Assembly (NCBI GenBank): GCA_018713245.1 | Contig: DVFM01000069.1 | Coordinates: 1-49,814 of the forward strand | Source: Candidatus Merdivicinus intestinavium | GTDB taxonomy: Bacteria; Bacillota; Clostridia; Oscillospirales; Ruminococcaceae | Direction: 5' to 3' | DNA length: 49,814 nt | Shown here: in pieces, positions 1 through 6,962 of the stretch | Position numbering within the stretch: position 1 is the first letter of the stretch | How the letters are laid out: each line of letters starts with the position of its first letter | The notes under the pieces: model-generated | What the model saw: only the letters and a program-made list of their open reading frames with translations | What the model was told of the DNA's origin: nothing | The model's database searches: none | Program-made: the position numbers and the translations under genes

Positions 1-1
1 T

Positions 2-106
2 GAGGAAGAAGATGAGGTCATCTTCACCGATATCGGTTCTCAGGAAAAGCCCGTGGCGCCTCCCTCTTCCAAAGGAGGGCAGGGAAAAGGACGGGTGATC
101 CGGTAA
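2..106 (+). CDS. C-terminal end of an unidentified protein (5' truncated by window edge)
   Basis: An open frame enters the window and stops at TAA 104-106. It encodes 34 residues: an acidic stretch (EEEDEVIFTDIG) followed by a basic, Gly/Lys-rich tail ending KGRVIR. The tail looks like a flexible C-terminal extension, not a folded domain. A strong bidirectional hairpin follows 24 bases later, which fits the end of a real gene. The frame is short, so coding status rests mostly on the terminator and the absence of a competing gene. I do not recognise the family. Confidence 0.45.
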   Translation, partial: EEEDEVIFTDIGSQEKPVAPPSSKGGQGKGRVIR

Positions 107-130
107 ACCGGGCCCCTTTGCTTCCAACAA

Positions 131-163
131 AAAAGCTCTGCGGAATCGTTCCGCAGAGCTTTT
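131..163. terminator. Bidirectional rho-independent terminator
   Basis: A 15-bp perfect stem (131-145 pairs with 149-163) with a 3-base loop. The stem ends in A4/T4, so it has a T run on both strands. It separates the partial plus-strand gene from the convergent DUF368 gene. Confidence 0.85.
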
Positions 164-169
164 GCCGTT

Positions 170-985
170 TTATTCCGCATCCGCCGTCAAGCGGGAAAGG
201 AGCAGGATGGCCGCAAAGCCGGCCGCCAGCATAATCGGGCAGATGAGCCAGTTGATGCCGGAAGGGATGCCGGGGAACACCTCCGGCAGGGAACCCAGCA
301 GGAACCCGATAATGAGGGGATAGGTCACCTGGGGAGCCTTGGTCATGGCTTTTTCCAGCAGCTTGACCATCAGCAGAATGCCTGCAATCAGGCCGAGACC
401 GATGGGGAAGAGGAATCCGAAATCCAGCGTGTGAATGGCCGTCATGGCGGGTTCGTACAGGCCGAAAATCAGCAGCATGTAGGAAATGCTGATGCCGGGA
501 AGAATCAGGGCAACGGCGCACAGGACACCGGCCACGAACAGGATTGCCAGGGCGTCCAGGCCGCTGGAATCCGTTTGGAAGATTTTGCTCGGCCCCATGG
601 AGATGCCGACCACCACCGCGATGCCGATGAGCACATACAAAAGCTGCCGCAGCTGGAACCGCCCGTCCTTTTTGGCGTGGCCCACCAACGCCGGGAGCCC
701 GCCCAGAATTGCGCCCATAAAGAAGAACATCATGGGGAAGGGGAAAGCGTTGGTGATGCTCAGGATGACATTGGAAAACAAAAAGACACCCAAAAGCCCC
801 CCGATGAGGAAGGTCAACAGAAAATCCGCGTTCTTTTTCGGATTCTGAAAGAAATGGCTGACTGCCGAAAGCAGCTTGTCGTAAACATTGAGGATGATCG
901 CCATGGTTCCCCCGCTTACGCCGGGAATCAGCATGGACGCTCCGATCAGAAGGGCCTTTAAAGCCGTGATGAGACGTTGTTTCAT
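170..985 (-). CDS. popT: DUF368 membrane protein, probable undecaprenyl-phosphate translocase
   Basis: 271 residues, strongly hydrophobic with about eight membrane segments. It starts MKQRLITALKALLIGASMLIPGVSGGTMAI, containing the PGVSGGT motif typical of DUF368, and a second inverted copy of the motif (LPGISISYML) appears near residue 165; this internal repeat is characteristic of the family. Members have been shown to recycle undecaprenyl phosphate across the cytoplasmic membrane for cell-wall synthesis (PopT), in parallel with DedA-type UptA. The substrate assignment here is by family only. The gene is monocistronic, with its own promoter at 1056-1084 and a terminator at 131-163. Length is normal for the family. 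Confidence 0.85.
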   Translation of the reverse strand: MKQRLITALKALLIGASMLIPGVSGGTMAIILNVYDKLLSAVSHFFQNPKKNADFLLTFLIGGLLGVFLFSNVILSITNAFPFPMMFFFMGAILGGLPALVGHAKKDGRFQLRQLLYVLIGIAVVVGISMGPSKIFQTDSSGLDALAILFVAGVLCAVALILPGISISYMLLIFGLYEPAMTAIHTLDFGFLFPIGLGLIAGILLMVKLLEKAMTKAPQVTYPLIIGFLLGSLPEVFPGIPSGINWLICPIMLAAGFAAILLLSRLTADAE

Positions 986-1055
986 TTCGTTATTACTCCG
1001 TAAAAAACGGCTCCTTTCCAGACGATTTTGGCGTGCACTACACCATTATCTTTCT

Positions 1056-1084
1056 ATTATACAGAAAAAACGCAGCGTGTACAA
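1056..1084 (-). promoter_or_regulatory. Sigma-A promoter for the DUF368 gene
   Basis: On the minus strand TTGTAC (1079-1084) and TATAAT (1056-1061) are separated by 17 bases. The -10 is a perfect consensus and lies about 70 bases from the start codon at 985. Confidence 0.65.
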
Positions 1085-1124
1085 GGGGGGATTGTAAAAA
1101 GAAAGTAAAATATTTCCGCCCTAC

Positions 1125-1153
1125 TTGTGAAAAAATGCAAAACATGGTATGAT
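1125..1153 (+). promoter_or_regulatory. Sigma-A promoter for the DUF47 gene
   Basis: TTGTGA (1125-1130) and TATGAT (1148-1153) are 17 bases apart, 80 bases before the chosen start at 1233. This argues against using the upstream in-frame ATG at 1149, which lies inside the -10 element. Confidence 0.6.
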
Positions 1154-1232
1154 AAAGGTGTTGCAGCGGCTGGTAAAACAGCGCCTCCTTGTCCCGCCCG
1201 GCGGGGCGGCCAGTGTGAGAAAGGAACGATGT

Positions 1233-1883
1233 ATGGGAATTCGCAAACGAAGCTACTATTTTGAAGAACTGGTGCGGGGGGTAGACTATGCCTGCCAGTC
1301 GGCTGAAATCCTTTACACATCCCTGAAGCGGTTTGAGCCGGAGCATCTGAAGGAAATGATGAGCACCCTTCATAATATTGAGCATACGGCCGATGAAGCG
1401 AAGCACGATTTTATCTATACGCTGTCTCAGGCTTTGTTCCCGCCGCTGGCGCGGGAGGATATCCATCATTTGATCCAGACCATCGACGATGTGACCGACA
1501 ATGTGGAGGACGTCCTGATGCGGGTGTTCATGTTCAACATCCAGGTGATCCGTCCGGAAGCGATTCAATTTGCGGCGCTGATTGTCAGCTGCTGCGGAAA
1601 GCTCAAGGAAGTGATGAAGGAGCTGCGCCATTTCCGCCGCTCTTCCCGCATTTACGGCCTGATTGTGGAAATCAACACTCTGGAGGAAGAGGCGGACCGG
1701 CTTTATGTGGACACCATGCGGGAGCTGTACTGCAACCGCCTGGACCCGGTGGAAACCCTTGCCTGGACCGAAACCTTCGACCGGATGGAAAAGTGCTGCG
1801 ACTGCTGCGAGCATGCCGCCAACGCCGTCGAAAAGATATTGATGAAAAATTCCTTCCGCCTGCTGACGCCAAGCCAGAACTGA
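1233..1883 (+). CDS. DUF47 (PhoU-like) protein
   Basis: 216 residues from the ATG at 1233, which has GAAAGGA about 8 bases upstream. The frame is open further upstream, but that part overlaps the promoter and does not resemble the family. The protein is all-helical, with repeated H/E/D positions (for example NIEHTADEAKHDF and the TIDDVTDNVED region), as in TIGR00153/DUF47 proteins that are structural relatives of PhoU and bind metal clusters. These normally sit next to a PiT-type phosphate permease and modulate it; no permease is adjacent here, so the partner is unknown. A Cys pair cluster (KCCDCCEHA) near the C-terminus is unusual for the family. Confidence 0.8.
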   Translation: MGIRKRSYYFEELVRGVDYACQSAEILYTSLKRFEPEHLKEMMSTLHNIEHTADEAKHDFIYTLSQALFPPLAREDIHHLIQTIDDVTDNVEDVLMRVFMFNIQVIRPEAIQFAALIVSCCGKLKEVMKELRHFRRSSRIYGLIVEINTLEEEADRLYVDTMRELYCNRLDPVETLAWTETFDRMEKCCDCCEHAANAVEKILMKNSFRLLTPSQN

Positions 1884-1898
1884 GCGGCGGACATGAAA

Positions 1899-1921
1899 AA
1901 TCCCCGGAGATTCCGGGGATT
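1899..1921. terminator. Terminator between convergent genes
   Basis: 10-bp perfect stem (1899-1908 with 1912-1921), 3-base loop. On the minus strand it is followed by TTTTTC, so it best terminates the membrane coiled-coil gene; on plus it ends the DUF47 gene without a clear T run. It overlaps the stop codon of the minus-strand gene. Confidence 0.7.
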
Positions 1922-2310
1922 CATTCATTCGTGGGAAACTGCTCCAACGGTTCCCGGCCGGACAGCCTGCTCAGGATGCAGAACGGGGCGGAGAACGCTT
2001 CGCCGTTGTATTCCGAAACCAGCTGGTTATAATGCTCAATGGATTCCTGAAGCTGCTCCTCCGTATAGGCCAGACGGTCGGAAAGCTCCTGGTAGGAGGC
2101 CTCCTCCTCCTGGCTGCCGGGCTGGTCGGAGAGAAAATCCAGCGTCTGCGACAGCGCGTCGCGGCTGGAGGCCAGCATTTGAACGCTGGAATCCGCGCGG
2201 GACAGCTGCGTCTCCCAGCTTGCCATTTTAAAGCAGTATTGCAGCCCGAACACTGCCAGCACAGCCGTCAGAACCACGGTGCAGACAATCAGGCGGGCGC
2301 GTTTACTCAA
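1921..2310 (-). CDS. Single-pass membrane protein with extracytoplasmic coiled coil
   Basis: 129 residues if it starts at TTG 2308-2310, which follows AAAGGGGG by about 9 bases. A second in-frame TTG at 2317-2319 is possible, and no ATG fits the ribosome site. A basic N-terminus (SKRAR) precedes one membrane helix (about residues 7-25), then a heptad-rich region (about 30-100) and a polar tail. The layout recalls FtsL/DivIC-type bitopic proteins, but sequence similarity is not evident to me, and there are no division genes nearby. It has its own strong promoter. Function unknown. Confidence 0.65.
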   Translation of the reverse strand: MSKRARLIVCTVVLTAVLAVFGLQYCFKMASWETQLSRADSSVQMLASSRDALSQTLDFLSDQPGSQEEEASYQELSDRLAYTEEQLQESIEHYNQLVSEYNGEAFSAPFCILSRLSGREPLEQFPTNE

Positions 2311-2352
2311 GGCAGACAACCCCCTTTTTATGTCACCAACGACATTGATTTC

Positions 2353-2381
2353 ATTATAGAACAAATCACACAAAAAATCAA
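2353..2381 (-). promoter_or_regulatory. Sigma-A promoter for the membrane coiled-coil gene
   Basis: Minus strand TTGATT (2376-2381), 17-base spacer, TATAAT (2353-2358). It lies 43 bases upstream of the TTG start, which supports the late TTG start instead of the much longer open frame running upstream through it. Confidence 0.65.
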
Positions 2382-2428
2382 TAGTTTCAGAACAAAAAAC
2401 ATGAGAATTATGGAAGGAGAGGAGTCGT

Positions 2429-3799
2429 ATGGAGGAGTTTGAACGCCTTTTGAAGAAGCAGCAGGGCTTTTTCCGCAGCGGACGCACCTTCCCGACAGAA
2501 TTCCGTCTGGAGCAGCTGGACCGGCTGTCGGCCATGCTGCGGGCGTGGGAGCCGCACCTGCTGGCGGCGCTGAACGAGGACCTGGGGAAATCCATGTTTG
2601 AGGGTTATGCGGCGGAGCTGGGGCTTTTGCACGGAGAAATCGGCGAGGCCCGGCGCCATCTGAAAAGCTGGGCGCGCCCGAAGCGGGTCCCCGGGCCGAT
2701 GCATCAGTTCCCCTCGGCGGGGAGGCGGTATCCGGAGCCGAAAGGGGCGGTTCTGATCGTCTCTCCGTGGAATTATCCGGTGCAGCTCACGCTGGCGCCC
2801 CTTATTTCCGCAATGGCGGCGGGATGCTGCGCCGTGCTGTCCCTTCCGCCCGACGCGCCGGCGGTTTCCCGGGTGCTGGGCGATATGCTGCGGGAGGGCT
2901 TTCCGGAAGAATACATCGCCGCCCGGATGGGGACGATTGAAAACAACACGGCGCTGTTTGCCCTGCCCTTTGACCACATTTTCTTTACGGGCAGCCCCCG
3001 GGTGGGAAAGATTGTCATGGCCGCCGCGGCCCAAAACCTGACGCCGGTGACGCTGGAGCTGGGCGGCAAGAGCCCCTGCATTGTGGAGGAAAGCGCCGAC
3101 CTGGCCCTGGCAGCCCGCCGCATTGTGTGGGGGAAATGCCTCAACGCCGGCCAGACCTGCGTCGCGCCCGACTATCTGCTGGTGCAGGAGAGCGTCAAGG
3201 CGGAGCTGGCCGCCCGCATCGCGGAGGAGGTGCGGCGGCAGTACCCCGGCGGGATGCTGAAAAGCCCGGACTACCCGCGCATTGTCAGCGACCGGCATTT
3301 TGCGCGGCTGTGCGGGCTGATGGAGGGGCAGCGGATTATGGCCGGGGGCGGGACCGACCCGGACACCCGGCGGATGGAGCTGACCCTTCTGGACGCGCCG
3401 GATTTCCAGAGCCCCGTTATGAGGGAGGAGATTTTCGGGCCGCTGCTGCCGGTGATCGGCTGGCGGCGGCTGGAGGACGCGCTCGCCATGGCGGCGGCCC
3501 TGCCGAAGCCCCTGGCCTTTTACCTGTTTACGGGAAACCGGAAAAAGGCGCGGTATATCTTTTCCCGGTTCTCCTTCGGAGGAGGATGCTTAAACGACAC
3601 CGTCGTCCACCTCACCTCGCCCAAGCTCCCCTTCGGCGGCATCGGGAACTCCGGCATGGGCAGCTGCCACGGGAAGGCGGGCTTCGAGACCTTTACCCAC
3701 TGGAAATCCGTGCTGGAGCGGTCCGATAAGCTGGACATCCCGGTGCGCTACCCGCCCTACGGGGAAAAATTTTCACTAATTAAAAAAATCATGCGATAA
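2429..3799 (+). CDS. NAD(P)-dependent aldehyde dehydrogenase
   Basis: 456 residues, a normal length for the short class 3-like ALDHs (YwdH/AldX type, without the N-terminal extension). Seen in sequence: the substrate/NAD motif SPWNYPVQL near 112, FTGS near 191, the general-base Glu210 in LELGGKSP, the nucleophile Cys244 in AGQTCVAPDY, and EEIFGPLLPV near 337. The C-terminal segment LPFGGIGNSGMG is also typical. It oxidises an aldehyde to the acid, commonly medium- or long-chain aldehydes in this subfamily; the substrate is not deducible. Start ATG has GGAGAGG upstream. It appears monocistronic. Confidence 0.9.
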   Translation: MEEFERLLKKQQGFFRSGRTFPTEFRLEQLDRLSAMLRAWEPHLLAALNEDLGKSMFEGYAAELGLLHGEIGEARRHLKSWARPKRVPGPMHQFPSAGRRYPEPKGAVLIVSPWNYPVQLTLAPLISAMAAGCCAVLSLPPDAPAVSRVLGDMLREGFPEEYIAARMGTIENNTALFALPFDHIFFTGSPRVGKIVMAAAAQNLTPVTLELGGKSPCIVEESADLALAARRIVWGKCLNAGQTCVAPDYLLVQESVKAELAARIAEEVRRQYPGGMLKSPDYPRIVSDRHFARLCGLMEGQRIMAGGGTDPDTRRMELTLLDAPDFQSPVMREEIFGPLLPVIGWRRLEDALAMAAALPKPLAFYLFTGNRKKARYIFSRFSFGGGCLNDTVVHLTSPKLPFGGIGNSGMGSCHGKAGFETFTHWKSVLERSDKLDIPVRYPPYGEKFSLIKKIMR

Positions 3800-3803
3800 A
3801 TGC

Positions 3804-3839
3804 GGCCGGCATCGGTACCTGATAGGTGAGATGCCGGCC
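3804..3839 (+). terminator. Stem-loop after the aldehyde dehydrogenase gene
   Basis: A 10-bp perfect stem, GGCCGGCATC (3804-3813) with GATGCCGGCC (3830-3839), and a 16-base loop. The following T run is poor (TTCTGC), so termination may be inefficient. Confidence 0.5.
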
Positions 3840-3860
3840 TTCTGCATGCACTGGGGATAC

Positions 3861-3877
3861 TTAAGGATAAATTAAGC
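3861..3877 (+). promoter_or_regulatory. Direct repeat TTAAGG/TTAAGC, candidate response-regulator site
   Basis: TTAAGG (3861-3866) and TTAAGC (3872-3877) are spaced 11 bases start to start, just upstream of the -35 of the ABC operon promoter. Eleven-base direct repeats of TTAA-type half-sites are how OmpR/PhoB-family regulators usually bind. No such regulator is encoded nearby. Inference only. Confidence 0.35.
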
Positions 3878-3896
3878 ATTTGTAATCAGATTTCAA

Positions 3897-3926
3897 TTGA
3901 TTTTACCAAATCAGATGTGCTATACT
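3897..3926 (+). promoter_or_regulatory. Promoter of the ABC/CARDB operon
   Basis: TTGATT (3897-3902), 18-base spacer, TATACT (3921-3926) preceded by TGC, giving an extended -10. The leader would be about 55 bases to the leader peptide start. Confidence 0.55.
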
Positions 3927-3987
3927 GGACTCGGCGGCAAGAAGAATGCAGCGCGGCAAATCTGTGGACAGGAGGGGAGACGCAAAT

Positions 3988-4020
3988 ATGACAAAACTGA
4001 CGATAGGAGTTGCAACATGA
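3988..4020 (+). CDS. 10-residue leader peptide MTKLTIGVAT, coupled to the ABC ATPase
   Basis: ATG 3988 follows a near-perfect ribosome site (AGGAGGGGA, 3970-3978) by 9 bases. The frame reads MTKLTIGVAT and stops at TGA 4018-4020, sharing ATGA with the ATPase start at 4017. The ATPase has a weaker site of its own (ATAGGAG) inside the leader. The arrangement looks like translational coupling. The peptide has no codon run suggesting attenuation. Coding status is inferred from the ribosome site and the overlap. Confidence 0.45.
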   Translation: MTKLTIGVAT

Positions 4021-4805
4021 GCCTGATTGAAGTCAAAGACATCCGGAAGGTGTACCGGGTGGATAAGGAGCGGGTGATTGCCCTGGGGCGGATCAACCTC
4101 TCCATCGAGCAGGGGGAAATCTGCTGCATCCTTGGAACCTCCGGTTCGGGAAAATCCACCCTGCTGAACATTATGGCCGGCCTGGAAAAGCCGACCAAAG
4201 GGGCGGTCCTGATTGAGGGGAAGGACATTGCCAAAATGAGCGAGAAGGAGCTGGCCCTGTTCCGGCAGCTCAACATCGGCTTTATCTTCCAGTCCTATAA
4301 CCTGATGCCCACCATGACGGCAGCGGAAAATGTGGCGCTGCCCCTGATGTTCAAGGGCGTGGGGCGGAAGGAGCGGACCCGGGAGGCAAAGAAAATGCTC
4401 AAGCGGGTGAAGCTGGGCAGCCGGATGCTCCACAAGCCCACCCAGATGTCCGGCGGCCAGCAGCAGCGGGTCGGCATCGCCCGCGCTTTCGTGGCAAAGC
4501 CGAAAATCGTCTTTGCCGACGAGCCCACCGGGAACCTGGATTCCCACACCACCCAGGAAGTGATGGAAATGATTGTGGGAATGGCCCGGAAGTACCACGA
4601 AACCCTCATCCTGGTTACCCATGACCAGGATATTGCCCGGTATGCCGACCGGATTATCCACCTTGTGGACGGGTGCATCGTCAGCGACGAGCCCAATCAG
4701 TCGATTATGGTGCAGGCGCCGCCGGACCCGCCCGCCAGGCGGGAGAAAAATATAGATCTGGCGCCGGAAAAACAGAAGGGGCAGCCCGCCCCGAACGGAG
4801 TGTGA
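4017..4805 (+). CDS. ABC transporter ATP-binding protein (MacB/LolD type)
   Basis: 262 residues from ATG 4017; the open frame extends further upstream, but the leader overlap and ribosome site fix the start. Walker A GTSGSGKST at about 40-48, Q-loop FIFQSYNLMP, signature MSGGQQQRVGIARAF, Walker B IVFADEPTGNLD and H-loop LVTHD are all intact. The family partners with MacB/FtsX-type permeases that do not move substrate through a channel but transmit force (mechanotransmission). The last 40 residues after SDEPNQSIMVQAP are Pro/Lys-rich and not part of the fold. It is followed after 3 bases by the CARDB-like protein and then the permease, forming one operon. Confidence 0.9.
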   Translation: MSLIEVKDIRKVYRVDKERVIALGRINLSIEQGEICCILGTSGSGKSTLLNIMAGLEKPTKGAVLIEGKDIAKMSEKELALFRQLNIGFIFQSYNLMPTMTAAENVALPLMFKGVGRKERTREAKKMLKRVKLGSRMLHKPTQMSGGQQQRVGIARAFVAKPKIVFADEPTGNLDSHTTQEVMEMIVGMARKYHETLILVTHDQDIARYADRIIHLVDGCIVSDEPNQSIMVQAPPDPPARREKNIDLAPEKQKGQPAPNGV

Positions 4806-4808
4806 GTT

Positions 4809-6962
4809 ATGAAAAAAGTATTGACAAAACGCGCAGCCGCCCTGCTGGCGGCGTTCGGCATGATGATTTGGATTGCGGCATCCGTGATGCCCGCGATGCC
4901 GGTTATGGCGGCGGGGACGCTGTCCGCGGAGGCGACGGCGTCTACGGGAAGCATCGAATTCGGTTCTTCTCCGGCGATTCAAGTAGTATTTACACAAAGT
5001 GACTGGACGAGCGATGTTCCTACCTCCATATCAATTAAAGCGAATGGAAACGGTGGGTTAAGTAATAACGATACCAGTAAACTTTCTGTATCAGGACGTT
5101 CCATCACACTCAATGCAGGGACACTTACCTATTCCGCAACGATTTCCGCAGGAGCTTTCACTTATGATGGCACCCACAATGCAGGAATAACTTTTGATGT
5201 GGATTATAAAAACGGTGAAACCGTTTTAGAATCCACTTCGGCAGTCGCGACGGTTGCCACAACCAAGGACCCGGTAGACGATGACACCGGCGGCGACACC
5301 CCCACCCCTCCCGTCATTGCGGGCAACATTTTCAGCATCGGCGAAAACGCCCGGGTCCCCTCCATCGACGCGGGCAAGGGCGCTGTGATCTCCTACCCGG
5401 TTACCAGCGGCTCCAAGCGGATTTCCGGCGACGTTCAGATTACCGCCAAGCTGCCGGATAAGGTGTACTTCAACACCGCTTCCTCCACCCAGACCTTTAC
5501 CTTCTCCCGGGAACGGACCCACGATGTGGAACTGGACATCAGCGCCGATTCCTCCCTGGAGAGCGGCACCTACCCCGTTACCCTGACCGTTTCCTACAAA
5601 TACGGCGGCGCAGCCCGGGAAGAAACCATCGAAACCTATCTCAAGGTCAACGGCAAAACCCCGGAGGAAGAAGGCGCGGGCCAGCTCAGCGTTGTGAACT
5701 ACTCGGTGAACCCCGCCTCGGTCAATGCGGGCCGGAACTTTAAGGTGAGCCTCACCGTGCAGAACACCGGCACGGCGGACTTTGAGAATATCCAGGTGGC
5801 CCTGGGCGGCCTGGCGACCGAAGGCTTCACCATGAACGGCACTGTGGATTCCCAGCGCATCAGCTCCCTGAAGGCAGGGGCTTCCACCACACTCTCTTTC
5901 TCCCTCTGCTCCAGCGAGAAAATGGCCTCCGGAAACTACAATCTGGACGTTACCATGACCTCCGGCGAAAGCAGCTACACCTCCAAAATCTTTGTCCCCG
6001 TGGTGGGCAATCCGGCGGTGGACGACGAGGATGCGCCCAAAACCGAGAGCACCCCGCAGCTGATGATTGAGAGCTACAGCTACGGCGAGGGCGTCACCGC
6101 CGTCACCGGCGGCGAGGTCTTTACCCTCTCCGCAGTAATCCGCAACACCGGCAAAACGGCGGTTCGGAACGTCAAGCTCACTATTTCCTCCACCATGGAT
6201 GAACAGACCGGCGGCGCGTTCTCTCCCGCCAATTCCTCCAATACCTTCTACATCGACAGCATCCCGGCGGGCGGCTCGGTCACCGAAACCATCGACCTCC
6301 TGCCCAAGGCTGACGCCAGCCCCAAGTCCTACGGCGTGGACTTTGCCTTCAGCTATGAAGCCATTGTCAACGACGAGCTGGTCACCAAGGAAGTCACCCA
6401 GACAGTGGCCATCCCGCTGATCCAGCCCGACCGGTTTGAAGTGACCGACATCCAGATGTACGGGCCGGTGATGTTCGGCGAAAGCCTCAACGGCTACGTT
6501 TCCTATGTCAACAAGGGCAAATCCACCATTTTCAACCTTTCCATGAAGGTGGCGGGCGACGGTTTTACCACTGCTGAGACGGAAACCTATATCGGCAACG
6601 TGGAATCCGGCTCCAGCGACGGCTACGACCTCACCCTGAATCCCACCCAGGCCGGGCCTCTCTCCGGCACCGTCACCTTTACCTACGAGGACGCCAACGG
6701 CGACACCAAGGAGATTGTCAAGGAGTTCCAGACCGAGGTAATGGAGTATGTGGAGCCGGAAATCCCGGACGATATGCTGGATCCCGACATGCCCGTGGAA
6801 GCGGAAGGCGGCATGCCCGTCTGGGGCTGGGCTGCCATCGCGGCCGGCGGCGTTGTGGTTCTGATTGTGGTCATCGTCGTGGTGCGGAAGGTTGTGAAAA
6901 AGAAGAAACAAGCGGCTTTGGACGCGGAAGACGATTATGACGACGAAGGAGAGCAGCAATGA
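4809..6962 (+). CDS. Secreted, membrane-anchored CARDB-like repeat protein
   Basis: 717 residues. A signal peptide (MKKVLTKRAAALLAAFGMMI..., predicted cleavage near the AAG around residue 35) is followed by a beta-rich domain (about 36-150), a Thr/Pro linker (DDDTGGDTPTPPVI), and four consecutive Ig-like CARDB/COG1361-type modules (about 165-285, 290-405, 420-540, 545-650) marked by repeated phrases such as VNPASVNAGRNFKVSLTVQNTGTADFENIQV and GGEVFTLSAVIRNTGKTAVRNVKL. One membrane helix (about 673-697) and a Lys-rich then acidic cytoplasmic tail end it. It lies between the ATPase and permease genes, replacing the expected MacA-like adaptor, so it probably works with them outside the membrane. 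The bases at about 4975-5250 are clearly more AT-rich than the rest. Confidence 0.8.
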   Translation: MKKVLTKRAAALLAAFGMMIWIAASVMPAMPVMAAGTLSAEATASTGSIEFGSSPAIQVVFTQSDWTSDVPTSISIKANGNGGLSNNDTSKLSVSGRSITLNAGTLTYSATISAGAFTYDGTHNAGITFDVDYKNGETVLESTSAVATVATTKDPVDDDTGGDTPTPPVIAGNIFSIGENARVPSIDAGKGAVISYPVTSGSKRISGDVQITAKLPDKVYFNTASSTQTFTFSRERTHDVELDISADSSLESGTYPVTLTVSYKYGGAAREETIETYLKVNGKTPEEEGAGQLSVVNYSVNPASVNAGRNFKVSLTVQNTGTADFENIQVALGGLATEGFTMNGTVDSQRISSLKAGASTTLSFSLCSSEKMASGNYNLDVTMTSGESSYTSKIFVPVVGNPAVDDEDAPKTESTPQLMIESYSYGEGVTAVTGGEVFTLSAVIRNTGKTAVRNVKLTISSTMDEQTGGAFSPANSSNTFYIDSIPAGGSVTETIDLLPKADASPKSYGVDFAFSYEAIVNDELVTKEVTQTVAIPLIQPDRFEVTDIQMYGPVMFGESLNGYVSYVNKGKSTIFNLSMKVAGDGFTTAETETYIGNVESGSSDGYDLTLNPTQAGPLSGTVTFTYEDANGDTKEIVKEFQTEVMEYVEPEIPDDMLDPDMPVEAEGGMPVWGWAAIAAGGVVVLIVVIVVVRKVVKKKKQAALDAEDDYDDEGEQQ

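Noticed and set aside
5226-6959. 577-codon open frame on the minus strand, His/Gly-rich
   Set aside because: Lies fully antisense to the CARDB-like gene, has the composition of a GC-rich shadow frame and no ribosome site.
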